A stretch of 64,000 bases of DNA from an uncultured Lachnospira sp. (GTDB lineage Bacteria; Bacillota; Clostridia; Lachnospirales; Lachnospiraceae). Below the pieces are notes generated by a model. The model was not told the DNA's origin. It searched no databases and saw nothing but the letters and a program-made list of their open reading frames with translations. The stretch spans positions 15,890 through 79,889 of the forward strand of contig CAJUTV010000004.1 of the NCBI GenBank assembly GCA_910589305.1, in the 5' to 3' direction. Shown here in pieces: positions 1 through 9,144 of this stretch. How positions within the stretch are numbered: the first letter of the stretch is position 1; each line of letters opens with the position of its first letter. The translations under genes and the position numbers were made by a program.

Positions 1-271
1 AAATCGTGCAAAACTATCATATGAAAGATTAAATCTGCAAGATATTGTTTAATAGTGTATTATACTTTACAATATTTTATGTCTACTTTTCTTAACGCGA
101 CAGTCTGTTATTTTCTTTTTTATCAAGTCTATTCTTCCTTATTTTTTACAATTTTACTTGAAATATGGTGTAGTGTCAATTAATTTGATAAAACCAGAAT
201 AAACAAATAAAAACAATCAAATTCAAGTAATCTGATATTTCCTGTTACAATAAAGTATTGTCAGATGAAAC

Positions 272-339
272 AAGCAAGTCTCCACCTGCTGCTTATGCCT
301 CTGTGGCATTGAAGTGGGGGAATTCCTTGATGAGGTTAA
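272..339 (+). repeat. Dispersed hairpin repeat, copy 1 (short)
   Basis: A G-rich/C-rich hairpin with the core TTATGCCTCTGTGGCATTGAA ends in CTTGATGAGGTTA. It matches the tail of the longer copy at 13609-13745 in the same orientation. Only the tail is present here, lying just upstream of the tetR promoter. There is no open reading frame in it. Confidence 0.75.
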
Positions 340-360
340 AATATTTAATTATAAATGTTA

Positions 361-389
361 TTGACAGGAGCAGGTACTCTTTATATAAT
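361..389 (+). promoter_or_regulatory. SigmaA-type promoter of the tetR gene
   Basis: TTGACA (361-366), a 17-nt spacer and TATAAT (384-389) form a consensus vegetative promoter. Its -10 box runs into the palindrome at 387-407, so a bound repressor would block transcription. Confidence 0.85.
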
Positions 390-407
390 TAAACTATAAG
401 TTTAATT
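387..407. promoter_or_regulatory. Palindromic operator, probable TetR binding site
   Basis: A perfect 9-bp inverted repeat, AATTAAACT/AGTTTAATT around ATA, overlaps the -10 box and ends just before the ribosome binding site of the TetR gene at 424. That a TetR regulator binds an operator in its own promoter is common for the family; autoregulation here is inferred from position and symmetry. Confidence 0.75.
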
Positions 408-423
408 ATTGCAAGGAGAATAT

Positions 424-1062
424 ATGGGACGAAGAAAGAAAGAACCTAAAAGTGTACATAGAGAAAATATAGCCTCTGCCGCTTCCATATTGTTTATGAA
501 AAAGGGAATTGCTGCAACTTCTATGGACGATATAGCAAAAGCCGCCAAATATAGCAAAGCAACATTATATGTATACTTTAAAAATAAGGAGGAAATTGTT
601 GGCATTTTAGTGTTAAACAGTATGAAAAAGCTTTATGATTACATTGTTTTTGCATTGGAACAACAGGAAAGTACCCAATCAAGATATAATTTTATCTGCA
701 ATGGATTAGTGCAGTATCAAGAGGAATTTCCGTTTTATTTTAAAATGGTGTTGGATAAAATCAACATTGATTTTGAAAATCATAACACTTTGCCAGAAGA
801 AAAGGAAACCTATCAAATTGGAGAAGAAATAAATAAAAAGATAAAAGACTTTTTAATAGCTGGCATAGAAAAAGGCGACCTGCGCAATGACTTGGAAATC
901 ATGCCTACCATATTTAATTTTTGGGGTATGCTGTCTGGAATTATTCAGCTTGCCGCAAACAAAGAGGAATATATTAAAAATTCAATGGGATTATCAAAAA
1001 AACAGTTTTTAGAGTATGGATTTTCTATGTTATATTATTCGATTGCAACGAAGGAAAGATAA
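424..1062 (+). CDS. TetR/AcrR family transcriptional regulator
   Basis: This 212-residue protein is a one-component repressor. The N-terminal helix-turn-helix is clear: a block around residues 16-55 reads AASILFMKKGIAATSMDDIA and then KATLYVYFKNKEE, the TetR_N signature. The C-terminal ligand domain is not assignable. ATG 424 is preferred over the in-frame upstream ATG at 409 because AAGGAG lies 6-8 nt before it. The gene has its own promoter and an overlapping palindrome. The next gene, an FMN-binding membrane protein 30 bp downstream, is the likely co-regulated target. The ligand is unknown. Confidence 0.9.
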   Translation: MGRRKKEPKSVHRENIASAASILFMKKGIAATSMDDIAKAAKYSKATLYVYFKNKEEIVGILVLNSMKKLYDYIVFALEQQESTQSRYNFICNGLVQYQEEFPFYFKMVLDKINIDFENHNTLPEEKETYQIGEEINKKIKDFLIAGIEKGDLRNDLEIMPTIFNFWGMLSGIIQLAANKEEYIKNSMGLSKKQFLEYGFSMLYYSIATKER

Positions 1063-1092
1063 TGATAAGTAAAAGATTGAGAGGTGTTTGAA

Positions 1093-1497
1093 ATGAATGT
1101 ATCGCGAAAAAAAGTCCTTTTATTTATAATAATAATTCTTTTTTTTATCAGTTTCTTTTTTATTCTTTTTTACCTAAAAACGGTATTTGATTATAAAATG
1201 GCAGTAAAGAAAACTACTTTTAGCAATATAGATATTTCTGATATTCCTGATGGCGTTTATGTTGGTGAATATGATGTAAATTTTATATATGTCAAAGTGA
1301 AAGTAATGGTTCAGAATGGAGTAATTAAAAGCATTGATATTCTAAATCACAAAAACGAACGAGGAAAATCGGCAGAAATTGTTGCAGACAGAATGATTGA
1401 GGAACAAAAAATAGATGTTGACACAGTATCAGGAGCAACAAATTCAAGCACGGTCATAAAGAAAGCAGTTGAAAATGCCCTTAAGAAAGAAAAGTAA
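1093..1497 (+). CDS. FMN-binding domain protein, membrane-anchored
   Basis: This 134-residue protein has one N-terminal membrane segment (about residues 8-28) and a C-terminal FMN_bind domain as in RnfG/NqrC. The motif D110-TVSGAT (residues 110-116) fits the ApbE flavinylation consensus Dxx(S/T)GAT, so FMN could be attached covalently at Thr116. It would act outside the membrane in electron transfer; no partner redox subunits are nearby. ATG 1093 is chosen because GAGAGG precedes it; the GTG at 1084 overlaps that site. It probably shares a transcript with the TetR gene. The family call is firm, the role is not. Confidence 0.85.
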   Translation: MNVSRKKVLLFIIIILFFISFFFILFYLKTVFDYKMAVKKTTFSNIDISDIPDGVYVGEYDVNFIYVKVKVMVQNGVIKSIDILNHKNERGKSAEIVADRMIEEQKIDVDTVSGATNSSTVIKKAVENALKKEK

Positions 1498-1619
1498 AAA
1501 ATGAATAGGTAAATAGAATATAGTGATTACTTTGTCTAATAAATTAGGACAGATATGTAAATTATGCAAATTTAGGAAAGCCTTTATATAGTTGTCTTAA
1601 AAAATTTTTCAAAAAACAG

Positions 1620-1648
1620 TTGCAATATAGAACATAGTGTGATACTAT
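1620..1648 (+). promoter_or_regulatory. Putative sigmaA promoter for asd
   Basis: TTGCAA (1620-1625), a 17-nt spacer and TACTAT (1643-1648) lie 80 nt before the asd start. The leader between them contains partly pairing ACAAAT/ATTTGT arms but does not resemble a lysine riboswitch. Confidence 0.5.
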
Positions 1649-1727
1649 CACTAAAAACAAAAAAGACAAATGTCCGTCGTGGAAAGACATTGATAAAAAG
1701 ACAGATATTTGTTAGAGGAGAAAAGAT

Positions 1728-2816
1728 ATGAGTGAGAAGTTAAGAGTTGGTATACTTGGTGGTACAGGTATGGTAGGACAGCGTTTTATTACGCTGCTTG
1801 AAAATCATCCTTGGTTTGAGGTTGTTTTAGTTGCGGCAAGTTCTAGTTCGGCAGGCAAGCTTTATGAGGAAGCAGTAAAAGGGCGTTGGAAGATGGCAAC
1901 GCCAATGCCAGAATTTGTTAAGAAGATGACGGTTTATGATATAGATAAGGATTTTGATAAGATAGTAGCTGAGGTGGATTTTGTATTTTGCGCGGTCAAT
2001 ATGCCTAAAGATGAAATTAAGGCATTGGAAGAACGCTATGCAAAAGCAGAGCTTCCGGTTGTTTCTAACAATAGCGCACATCGTTGGACACCAGATGTTC
2101 CAATGATTTTGCCAGAAGTTAATGCCGAGCATTTGGACGTAATTGAGTATCAGAAGAAAAGACTTGGCACAACGAGAGGTTTTATATGTGTAAAACCAAA
2201 CTGTTCTATTCAAAGTTATGCTCCAGCTCTTACAGCGTTAAGGGAATTTGAGCCAAAGTTAGTTGTGGCAACGACATATCAAGCTATTTCAGGTGCTGGC
2301 AAGACCTTTGAACAATGGCCAGAGATGGTTGGAAATATTATTCCATACATTGGCGGAGAAGAAGAAAAAAGCGAAAAAGAGCCTCTTAGAATTTGGGGTA
2401 AAGTTGAGAATGGACAGATTGTTCCAGCTACAGAGCCAATTATTACATGTCAATGTATCCGTGTTCCTGTTCTTGACGGACATACAGCAGCCGTTTTTGT
2501 TAATTTTGGCAAGAAGCCAACAGAAGAACAAATTATTGAGAAGTTAAAGAACTTTAGAGGAGAACCACAAGAATTAAATTTGCCTAGCGCACCAAAACAA
2601 TTTATACAATATTGTGAGGAAGATAATCGTCCTCAAGTTACATTGGATGTAAATTATGAGAATGGCATGGGTGTTTCAATTGGACGTGTAAGGAAAGATT
2701 CCGTTTTTGATTATAAGTTTATTGGTCTTTCACACAATACGCTCAGAGGTGCAGCAGGGGGCGCGCTTTTATGTGCAGAGCTTCTTAAGGCAAAGGGATT
2801 TATTACCAAAAAGTAA
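1728..2816 (+). CDS. asd: Aspartate-semialdehyde dehydrogenase
   Basis: This enzyme reduces aspartyl phosphate to aspartate semialdehyde with NADPH, the branch point to lysine/diaminopimelate, threonine and methionine. The 362-residue protein has the nucleotide-binding motif GGTGMVG (11-17) and the catalytic cysteine in KPNCS (Cys159). Length and motif spacing fit the archaeal/fungal-type Asd that many Clostridia carry, rather than the shorter enterobacterial form. AGAGGAG precedes the ATG. The gene is monocistronic, with its own promoter and a strong terminator about 90 bp downstream. Confidence 0.95.
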   Translation: MSEKLRVGILGGTGMVGQRFITLLENHPWFEVVLVAASSSSAGKLYEEAVKGRWKMATPMPEFVKKMTVYDIDKDFDKIVAEVDFVFCAVNMPKDEIKALEERYAKAELPVVSNNSAHRWTPDVPMILPEVNAEHLDVIEYQKKRLGTTRGFICVKPNCSIQSYAPALTALREFEPKLVVATTYQAISGAGKTFEQWPEMVGNIIPYIGGEEEKSEKEPLRIWGKVENGQIVPATEPIITCQCIRVPVLDGHTAAVFVNFGKKPTEEQIIEKLKNFRGEPQELNLPSAPKQFIQYCEEDNRPQVTLDVNYENGMGVSIGRVRKDSVFDYKFIGLSHNTLRGAAGGALLCAELLKAKGFITKK

Positions 2817-2907
2817 AATTCTTTTTGTATTGTGATAATGATTTTTTAGGTTTTTCCTGCGATGATATAAAGCGATAGGAATAGATATAAGAAAATATCT
2901 ACGATGT

Positions 2908-2946
2908 GAGAACGAAAGCATTTATTGCTTTCGTTCTCTTTTCTTT
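2908..2946 (+). terminator. Intrinsic terminator after asd
   Basis: A perfect 13-bp stem, GAGAACGAAAGCA/TGCTTTCGTTCTC with a 5-nt loop, is followed by TTTTCTTTTC. Confidence 0.9.
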
Positions 2947-3430
2947 TCATGCTATTTTGAAGAGAAGAATATATAAAATGATACAAAATGGTATGTTTGA
3001 GTGATATAATTTCAATTATACAGACATTGATAAAACCGAATTTGTGAGGCATATATGTTAATTGGAGGAAGAGGAGAAAACAGTATATAATCAACAAAAA
3101 ATAATTTTACAGTAAAAATAAATGCAAGTCCGATTTCTTAATCTTGGAATCAGGCTTGCATTTACTATATATTTATTATAAAATGAACTGATTGTTGAAA
3201 GTTTTAATAAATACTTTGTGTTTGTGCGTTGTTTGATACAAAGTTATAAAAGTATATTTTTTGAATGAAAGTTTTGTGTAAAAGACTTTAAGAGAAGAAA
3301 AGAACCTTTATATATAAAGAATTTTGAGTCAAATATTCTTTGTATAAAATGCAATAATTAAGAAAATAGTATCAAAATAGATTTTAAATTAACAGTTTTT
3401 ATGTAAAAACAGCGCAGAAATGAGGATAAT
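2947..3430. other. Gene-free stretch with two hairpins
   Basis: No credible reading frame is seen. An imperfect 17-bp hairpin at 3120-3164 (AAATGCAAG/CTTGCATTT outer stem) could be a terminator. A second hairpin, CTTTGT/ACAAAG at 3214-3243, belongs to the same sequence family as those at 13571 and 46103. Confidence 0.6.
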
Positions 3431-4018
3431 GTGAAAAACAACCACTTTTATGCTATGTTGTCTCGTATGAAGTATATTAATCGATGGGGGCTTATGCGCA
3501 ATACAAGAGAGGAAAATATTAGTGAGCATAGCCTTGAAGTCGCCTTTATTGCACATGCTTTTGGCATTATCAACAATGAAATATATGGTGGAAACATATG
3601 TCCAGAGCGGTTGGCAATTCTTGGCATGTACCATGATGTGACAGAGATTATAACAGGTGATATGCCCACACCTGTCAAATATTATAGTTCTGTTATCAGA
3701 AATGCTTATGCAGAAGTGGAATGTGTTGCAAAAGATGAACTTCTTACAGGGCTGCCTCAGGTGATGCAAAAGTATTATGACAATGTTCTTTTAGAGACAA
3801 AAGACGAAGCGTATTTATGGAAATATGTCAAAGCAGCAGATAAAATGTCAGCATTGATAAAATGTATTGAAGAGGAACAGATGGGAAATAAAGATTTTTT
3901 GGATGCAAAAAACACGATTGAAAAAGCATTAAAAGAGATGAATTTGCCTGAGGTAAATTATTTTATGAGTGAATTTTTACCAGCATATAAATTGACATTG
4001 GATGAATCTGGCGAATGA
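3431..4018 (+). CDS. yfbR: HD-domain 5'-deoxynucleotidase, YfbR-like
   Basis: This enzyme dephosphorylates 2'-deoxyribonucleoside 5'-monophosphates in the cytoplasm. The 195-residue protein aligns, from memory of E. coli YfbR, along its whole length, including INRWGLMRNTREENISEHSL near the N-terminus. The metal ligands are visible: His33, His68-Asp69 and Asp77 in GDMPTPVKY. The start is GTG, with GAGGA 6 nt upstream in the recurrent leader motif CAGAAATGAGGA. The gene stands alone. Family assignment is strong; substrate range is inferred. Confidence 0.92.
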   Translation: MKNNHFYAMLSRMKYINRWGLMRNTREENISEHSLEVAFIAHAFGIINNEIYGGNICPERLAILGMYHDVTEIITGDMPTPVKYYSSVIRNAYAEVECVAKDELLTGLPQVMQKYYDNVLLETKDEAYLWKYVKAADKMSALIKCIEEEQMGNKDFLDAKNTIEKALKEMNLPEVNYFMSEFLPAYKLTLDESGE

Positions 4019-4030
4019 TATTAATTGATG

Positions 4031-4083
4031 TAGCCAGATGGTTTGAGTAAGCAGTGCAGAGGATTGCGAATATTTACTTTGAC
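4031..4083 (+). repeat. Degenerate end of the dispersed repeat
   Basis: The segment containing CAGATGGTTTGAGTAAGCAG then GATTGCGAATATTTACTTTGAC resembles the right-hand end of the copy at 37068-37190. The C-rich hairpin half is missing. Similar short ends occur near 17043, 38930, 39657 and 53345. Confidence 0.5.
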
Positions 4084-4198
4084 TTTATATGCTTTTTATA
4101 GAACATTTATTTTAAGACATATTTTAGTAAAATAAATACATATCTGCATGTTATAAGGGTATTTTTTGACTTTGTGGAAAAGGAGCTGCCGTAAGATT

Positions 4199-6211
4199 AT
4201 GAAAAAGTCCGTATTTATAGCTGAAAAACCAAGTGTTGCGCAAGAATTTGCCAAAGCACTGCATATTCATTTTACAAAAAAAGATGGCTATCTTGAAGCG
4301 GAGAACACCATTGTAACATGGTGTGTGGGACATCTTGTCACAATGAGCTATCCAGAAAAATATGATGAAAAATATAAAAGATGGAGTTTTGACATGCTTC
4401 CTTTTTTGCCACAGGATTTTTTATACGAAGTGATACCATCTGTAAAAAAGCAGTTTGATATTGTCAAAAAAATCTTGACAGACAAAGCGGTTGAAACGAT
4501 ATATGTATGTACAGACTCTGGTCGTGAAGGAGAGTATATATACAGACTTGTAAAACAGATGGCAGGTATTGAGGGAAAAATTGAAAAACGTGTTTGGATT
4601 GATTCACAGACAGAGGAAGAAATTGTAAAGGGCATTGAAAATGCAAAATTGTTGTCCGAGTATGATAATTTAAGTGAAGCGGCATATTTAAGGGCAAAAG
4701 AAGACTATCTGATGGGCATTAATTTTTCCAGAGCATTAACCTTAAAGTATGGAAGAAATATATCCAATTATTTAAAAACGGATAGAACGGTTATTTCAGT
4801 GGGAAGAGTGATGACATGTGTACTGGGAATGGTTGTCAAAAGAGAGCGGGAAATAAGGGCGTTTGTAAAGACACCATTTTTTAAAGTAATAACAAATGTT
4901 CGTTTGACTTTAGAAGAAGGTGAAGAAGAAAAAGAATCCTCTCAATTTGAAGCAGAATGGAAGGTTTCTCCTAAAAGCAGATATTATAAGACACCATTTT
5001 TGTATAAAGATAATGGATTTAAAGACAAGCAAAAAGCACAGGAATTGGTTGATTTAATGTCTGAGACGCTGCCTGAACAAGGAATTATTGAGGCAATAGA
5101 ACGAAAAAAAGAAACAAAAAATCCTCCATTATTATACAATCTTGCAGAGCTGCAAAACGATTGTTCTAAGTTGTTTAAAATAAGCCCTGATGAGACATTG
5201 ACAATTGTCCAAGAATTGTATGAAAAAAAGTTAGTGACATATCCAAGAACCGATGCAAGAGTTGTGTCAAGTGCTGTGTGTAAAGAAATTTATAAAAATA
5301 TCAGCGGTTTAAAGAATTATGCGCCAACAAATATCTTTGTTGCAGAGATTTTAGAACAAAAAAAGTATACATCGCTTGAAAAGACCAGATATTGTGATGA
5401 CAAGAAGATAACCGACCATTATGCGATTATTCCGACAGGTCAAGGATTAAATGCTTTAAATAGTGTTTCTTCAACTTCAGCAAAGGTGTATGAGATTATT
5501 GTAAGGCGATTTCTTAGCATATTTTATCCAGCAGCCATATATAATAAAGTTGCTGTTACGATTGCTTGTAAAAATGAACTTTTTGCTGCTTCTTTTAAGA
5601 TGCTTGTCGATGAAGGATATCTGAAAGTTGCACAAAATTCATTTGCAAAACAGCAAGAAGATAATAAAATAAATACAGTAGTGAATGTTTCTTTGATGGA
5701 GCAGTTAAAAAAATGCAAAAAAAATGATGTGGTTCATCTGATGGATTTTTATATTAAAGAAGGAGAAACATCACCTCCAAAAAGATATAATTCAGGTTCC
5801 ATTATACTGGCTATGGAAAATGCAGGACAGCTTATAGAAGATGAGGAGTTGCGCGCTCAGATAAAGGGAAGCGGCATAGGAACAAGTGCTACAAGGGCAG
5901 ATATTTTAAAAAAGCTCAATCGAATAGAATATATGTCTACAAATAAAAAAACACAGATAATAACACCAACCAAACTTGGAGAAATTGTATATGATGTTGT
6001 TGCAAAATCCATTTATCATTTGCTTAATCCAGAATTGACAGCAAGTTGGGAGAAGGGGTTGACCTATGTGGCACAAGGAACAATTACATCAAAAGAATAT
6101 CTTGATAAGCTGGAAGGTTTTGTTGAACGAAGAACAATTCAAGTGATGAATTTAAATAATCAAACAGAACTTATTGGTCTGTTTGATGAATCTTCTAAAA
6201 ATTATAAATAA
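4199..6211 (+). CDS. topB: DNA topoisomerase III (type IA)
   Basis: This enzyme relaxes and decatenates DNA by single-strand passage. The 670-residue protein begins with a TOPRIM domain (FIAEKPSVAQEFA; TDSGREGEY supplies the acidic metal ligands) followed by the type IA core with active-site Tyr348 in VTYPRTDAR. It ends without C-terminal zinc fingers, as is usual for Firmicute TopB-like proteins. ATG 4199 starts right at the TOPRIM strand; AAAGGAG lies 13 nt upstream, a little far. An in-frame TTG at 4166 precedes the ribosome binding site and is unlikely. TopB-like relaxases also occur on mobile elements, but nothing mobile is adjacent. Confidence 0.93.
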   Translation: MKKSVFIAEKPSVAQEFAKALHIHFTKKDGYLEAENTIVTWCVGHLVTMSYPEKYDEKYKRWSFDMLPFLPQDFLYEVIPSVKKQFDIVKKILTDKAVETIYVCTDSGREGEYIYRLVKQMAGIEGKIEKRVWIDSQTEEEIVKGIENAKLLSEYDNLSEAAYLRAKEDYLMGINFSRALTLKYGRNISNYLKTDRTVISVGRVMTCVLGMVVKREREIRAFVKTPFFKVITNVRLTLEEGEEEKESSQFEAEWKVSPKSRYYKTPFLYKDNGFKDKQKAQELVDLMSETLPEQGIIEAIERKKETKNPPLLYNLAELQNDCSKLFKISPDETLTIVQELYEKKLVTYPRTDARVVSSAVCKEIYKNISGLKNYAPTNIFVAEILEQKKYTSLEKTRYCDDKKITDHYAIIPTGQGLNALNSVSSTSAKVYEIIVRRFLSIFYPAAIYNKVAVTIACKNELFAASFKMLVDEGYLKVAQNSFAKQQEDNKINTVVNVSLMEQLKKCKKNDVVHLMDFYIKEGETSPPKRYNSGSIILAMENAGQLIEDEELRAQIKGSGIGTSATRADILKKLNRIEYMSTNKKTQIITPTKLGEIVYDVVAKSIYHLLNPELTASWEKGLTYVAQGTITSKEYLDKLEGFVERRTIQVMNLNNQTELIGLFDESSKNYK

Positions 6212-6231
6212 TAGGCGGATTACAAATTTGT

Positions 6232-6273
6232 GCCTGTGCATAGAACGGCAAGCTGTTCATTAAATTCGCAGGC
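6232..6273 (+). promoter_or_regulatory. Stem-loop in the glmS leader
   Basis: GCCTGTG (6232-6238) pairs with CGCAGGC (6267-6273), and GAAC/GTTC pairs inside, just upstream of the glmS ribosome binding site. It lacks the size and conserved core of the glmS ribozyme; its role is unknown. Confidence 0.45.
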
Positions 6274-6296
6274 TACGGAAAGGCATGGTTATTTTT

Positions 6297-8117
6297 ATGT
6301 GTGGAATAGTTGGATATATTGGCGATAGGGATTGTACAAATGTATTGATTGACGCATTAGAAAAACTAGAGTATAGAGGATACGATTCAGCAGGTATTGC
6401 TGTTATGGGAAATGGTGCTATCAATGTTGCTAAATGTAAGGGGAGACTTGCAAATTTAGTAGAAAAGATGGAAAATGAGGGGCGACCTTCTGGCAATATG
6501 GGAATAGGACATACGAGATGGGCTACACATGGGGAACCTTCAGATATTAATTCACATCCGCATGGAAACAGGAGAGTGACTGTTGTACACAATGGAATTA
6601 TTGAAAATTATAGGCAGATAAAAGAATTTCTTATAAATGAAGGATACAGTTTTGTCAGTGAAACCGACACAGAGACCGTTGCTAAATTGTTGGATTATCA
6701 CTATTCAGGAAATCCAGTTGACACGATTATTAAAGTATTGTCAGAGATAAAAGGTTCTTATGCGCTAGGAGTGATTTTTAGGGATTTTCCAAATACCATT
6801 TATGCGGTGCGAAAGGATAGTCCTTTGATAGTGGGAAAAGGAGAGCATGAAAATTTTATTGCTTCCGATGTTCCTGCTATTATGAAATATACAAGAAATT
6901 ATTATTTACTTGAGCAGAATGAAATTGCAGTTATCAAAAAAGAGAGTGTAACATTTTATAATACCCATAAAGAAAAAATTTCTAAAGAAATCCATGTTGC
7001 CGATTGGGATGTGGATGCAGCTGAAAAAGGTGGCTATGAGCATTTTATGCTCAAAGAAATTCACGAGCAGCCTACTGCTATAAAGACTACAATTATGCCT
7101 AGAATCCAAAATTCGATGCCTGATTTTTCGGCAGAAGGTTTTGATAACAAACGACTAAGTTCGTATAAAAAAATATTTATTGTCGCCTGCGGAACAGCAA
7201 TGCACGCTGGTTTAGTTGGAAAGTATGTGATTGAAAAATTGGCTAGAGTGCCAGTCATTGTTGATATTGCATCGGAGTTTCGATATAGAGAGCCGCTTAT
7301 TGGTGAAGGTGACCTTATGATTGTCATTTCACAGTCTGGAGAAACAGCAGATACAAAAGCGGCTTTGGAGTTAGCTAAGAACAATAATGCAGACACAATG
7401 GCAATTGTCAATGTAAAGGGCTCATCGATTGCAAGGGATGCCGATATGGTGATATATACACATGCAGGTCCAGAGATATCGGTTGCTTCAACAAAGGCTT
7501 ATATGGTGCAAATTTCAGTTATGTATTTAATTGCATTTGAGCTTGCTTTAGGAAATGATACCATAACAAAAGAACAGTGCGCTGCATATACGAAACAATT
7601 GGAGGAAATTCCAGATATTATAGAACAATCGATTGCTTTAGAAAATAAATGTCAATTTGTCGCTTCCAAGTTACTGAATGCAGAAAGTCTGTTATATATA
7701 GGAAGAGGGCTGGATTATGCCCTGAGTATGGAGGGGTCTTTAAAGTTAAAAGAGATATCCTATATTCATTCAGAATCCTATGCGGCAGGCGAGCTAAAAC
7801 ATGGTACGATTTCGTTAATTACAGAGGGAATGCCTGTGATTGCTGTTGTCACACAAGATGATTTGGAAGAAAAGACAATCAGTAACATTAAGGAAGTGAA
7901 ATCCAGAGGGGCAATGGTTATTTTAGTGTGCGGCAAAGACGTGCAAGTAGAAGATGAAGTTGCCGATTATGTTATTCGACTGCCAAAAGCTGATAAGCTG
8001 CTTATGCCAATGGTGGCAGCCGTTCCTTTGCAGCTTATTGCTTACTATGCGGCAGTGCTTAAAGGAAACGATGTTGATAAGCCAAGAAATTTGGCAAAAT
8101 CGGTTACAGTGGAATAA
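6297..8117 (+). CDS. glmS: Glutamine-fructose-6-phosphate aminotransferase
   Basis: This enzyme makes glucosamine-6-phosphate from fructose-6-phosphate and glutamine, the first step to UDP-GlcNAc and peptidoglycan. The 606-residue protein starts MCGIVGYIGDR; removal of Met exposes the Cys nucleophile of the class II amidotransferase domain (about residues 2-220). Two SIS domains follow (VACGTAMHAG and SQSGETADT in the first), and it ends in KSVTVE as usual. ATG 6297 is fixed by the need for N-terminal Cys; the ATG at 6285 is rejected. GGAAAGG lies 13 nt upstream. A beta-helix protein related to UDP-GlcNAc synthesis follows. Confidence 0.97.
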   Translation: MCGIVGYIGDRDCTNVLIDALEKLEYRGYDSAGIAVMGNGAINVAKCKGRLANLVEKMENEGRPSGNMGIGHTRWATHGEPSDINSHPHGNRRVTVVHNGIIENYRQIKEFLINEGYSFVSETDTETVAKLLDYHYSGNPVDTIIKVLSEIKGSYALGVIFRDFPNTIYAVRKDSPLIVGKGEHENFIASDVPAIMKYTRNYYLLEQNEIAVIKKESVTFYNTHKEKISKEIHVADWDVDAAEKGGYEHFMLKEIHEQPTAIKTTIMPRIQNSMPDFSAEGFDNKRLSSYKKIFIVACGTAMHAGLVGKYVIEKLARVPVIVDIASEFRYREPLIGEGDLMIVISQSGETADTKAALELAKNNNADTMAIVNVKGSSIARDADMVIYTHAGPEISVASTKAYMVQISVMYLIAFELALGNDTITKEQCAAYTKQLEEIPDIIEQSIALENKCQFVASKLLNAESLLYIGRGLDYALSMEGSLKLKEISYIHSESYAAGELKHGTISLITEGMPVIAVVTQDDLEEKTISNIKEVKSRGAMVILVCGKDVQVEDEVADYVIRLPKADKLLMPMVAAVPLQLIAYYAAVLKGNDVDKPRNLAKSVTVE

Positions 8118-8303
8118 TTGTAAAATAAAAATAAAGTTGTTTATAGGCAGGAATAACAAATTTGAGTTATTCGATGTTCCTAAATTTGGCAACATATTCA
8201 GATAAAATAAAATATCAGAGTATCAATAAAACGTCAAAATTAAACAAACTACAAAAAACGCAGGTTATAGCGTTCCATATCAAGAAAATATGAGAAAAAT
8301 AAG

Positions 8304-8472
8304 AAAGGAGCAAGTTACTGCAAAACAAGTAACATTATAAAAAGAGAACAAGAACTTTTTTTGAACGTTGTTAGTAAATATTGTAGAAATACAAATTGAA
8401 ACTATATATGTTGAAGTAGAAATGAAACATAAAAGTTTACAGCTTTTTATAAGTTTTCAGTAACGGTTCAAT
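8304..8472 (+). promoter_or_regulatory. Detached Shine-Dalgarno with intervening inverted repeat (case A)
   Basis: AAAGGAG (8304-8310) has no start codon next to it. GTTACTG plus CAAAAC (8314-8326) pairs with GTTTTCAGTAAC (8453-8464) with one bulge, and ATG 8473 follows 8 nt later. An alternative local hairpin GTTAC (8314-8318)/GTAAC (8329-8333) competes. The same geometry is seen at 25043, 37373 and 44333. The rest of 8118-8472 holds nothing recognisable. Confidence 0.6.
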
Positions 8473-9144
8473 ATGAATGAGGATATAACCATTCAATCGT
8501 TGTATAATCTAAATGAAACAATTGCAGCAGCAATCTTTGAAGGATGTACATTTCCATGGGAAGTGCTTCCGAAAATAGGTGATTTTATTGTTGCATTAGG
8601 AAATACACTTTCTGAAGAGGAGTATGAAAAAAAAGGGGATTGTATTTGGATTGCTAAAAGTGCACAAGTGTTTAAGTCTGCATATATCAATGGACCTTGT
8701 ATTATAGGAAAAGAAGCGCAAGTGCGGCATTGTGCATTTATACGAGGCAATGCGATTGTAGGCGAAGGGGCTGTTGTAGGAAATTCGACGGAGCTTAAAA
8801 ATGTTATTTTATTTAATAAAGTTCAAGTTCCTCATTATAATTATGTCGGTGATTCTATACTTGGCTATAAAGCACATATGGGAGCAGGCTCAATTACATC
8901 CAATGTTAAATCGGATAAAAAGCCGATTGTGATTAAAGGAGCAGATGCACCCATAGAGACAGGACTTAAAAAAATAGGTGCATTTTTGGGCGATGAGGTA
9001 GAAATTGGATGCGGCAGTGTGCTAAATCCTGGAACAATTATAGGAAAACAATCAAATATATACCCATTGTCAAGTGTAAGAGGATTTGTTCAAGCAAGAA
9101 GCATTTATAAAAAGCAGGGAGAGATTGTCAAAAAACTTGACTAA
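8473..9144 (+). CDS. Left-handed beta-helix protein, UDP-GlcNAc pyrophosphorylase-like
   Basis: This 223-residue protein has hexapeptide repeats through its middle and C-terminal parts (for example IIGKEAQVRHCAFIRGNAIVGEGAVVG), as in the acetyltransferase half of GlmU and in sugar-phosphate nucleotidyltransferases. The N-terminal uridylyltransferase domain is absent, so it cannot be a complete GlmU; acyl transfer or a stand-alone beta-helix subunit is possible. Placement after glmS suggests amino-sugar metabolism. ATG 8473 has no adjacent ribosome binding site; an in-frame TAA at 8461 excludes a longer form. Initiation probably depends on the upstream AAAGGAG and hairpin. Confidence 0.8.
   Translation: MNEDITIQSLYNLNETIAAAIFEGCTFPWEVLPKIGDFIVALGNTLSEEEYEKKGDCIWIAKSAQVFKSAYINGPCIIGKEAQVRHCAFIRGNAIVGEGAVVGNSTELKNVILFNKVQVPHYNYVGDSILGYKAHMGAGSITSNVKSDKKPIVIKGADAPIETGLKKIGAFLGDEVEIGCGSVLNPGTIIGKQSNIYPLSSVRGFVQARSIYKKQGEIVKKLD

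Noticed and set aside
1649..1727. Possible lysine riboswitch in the asd leader
   Set aside because: The leader is under 110 nt from the putative promoter and lacks the multi-stem organisation and conserved blocks of the lysine riboswitch.
1827..2213. Minus-strand 128-codon frame inside asd
   Set aside because: Antisense to the conserved catalytic region of asd; no ribosome binding site or family features.
6212..6296. glmS ribozyme upstream of glmS
   Set aside because: Only 85 bp separate topB and glmS, and the conserved ribozyme core is not present; just a simple stem-loop is seen.
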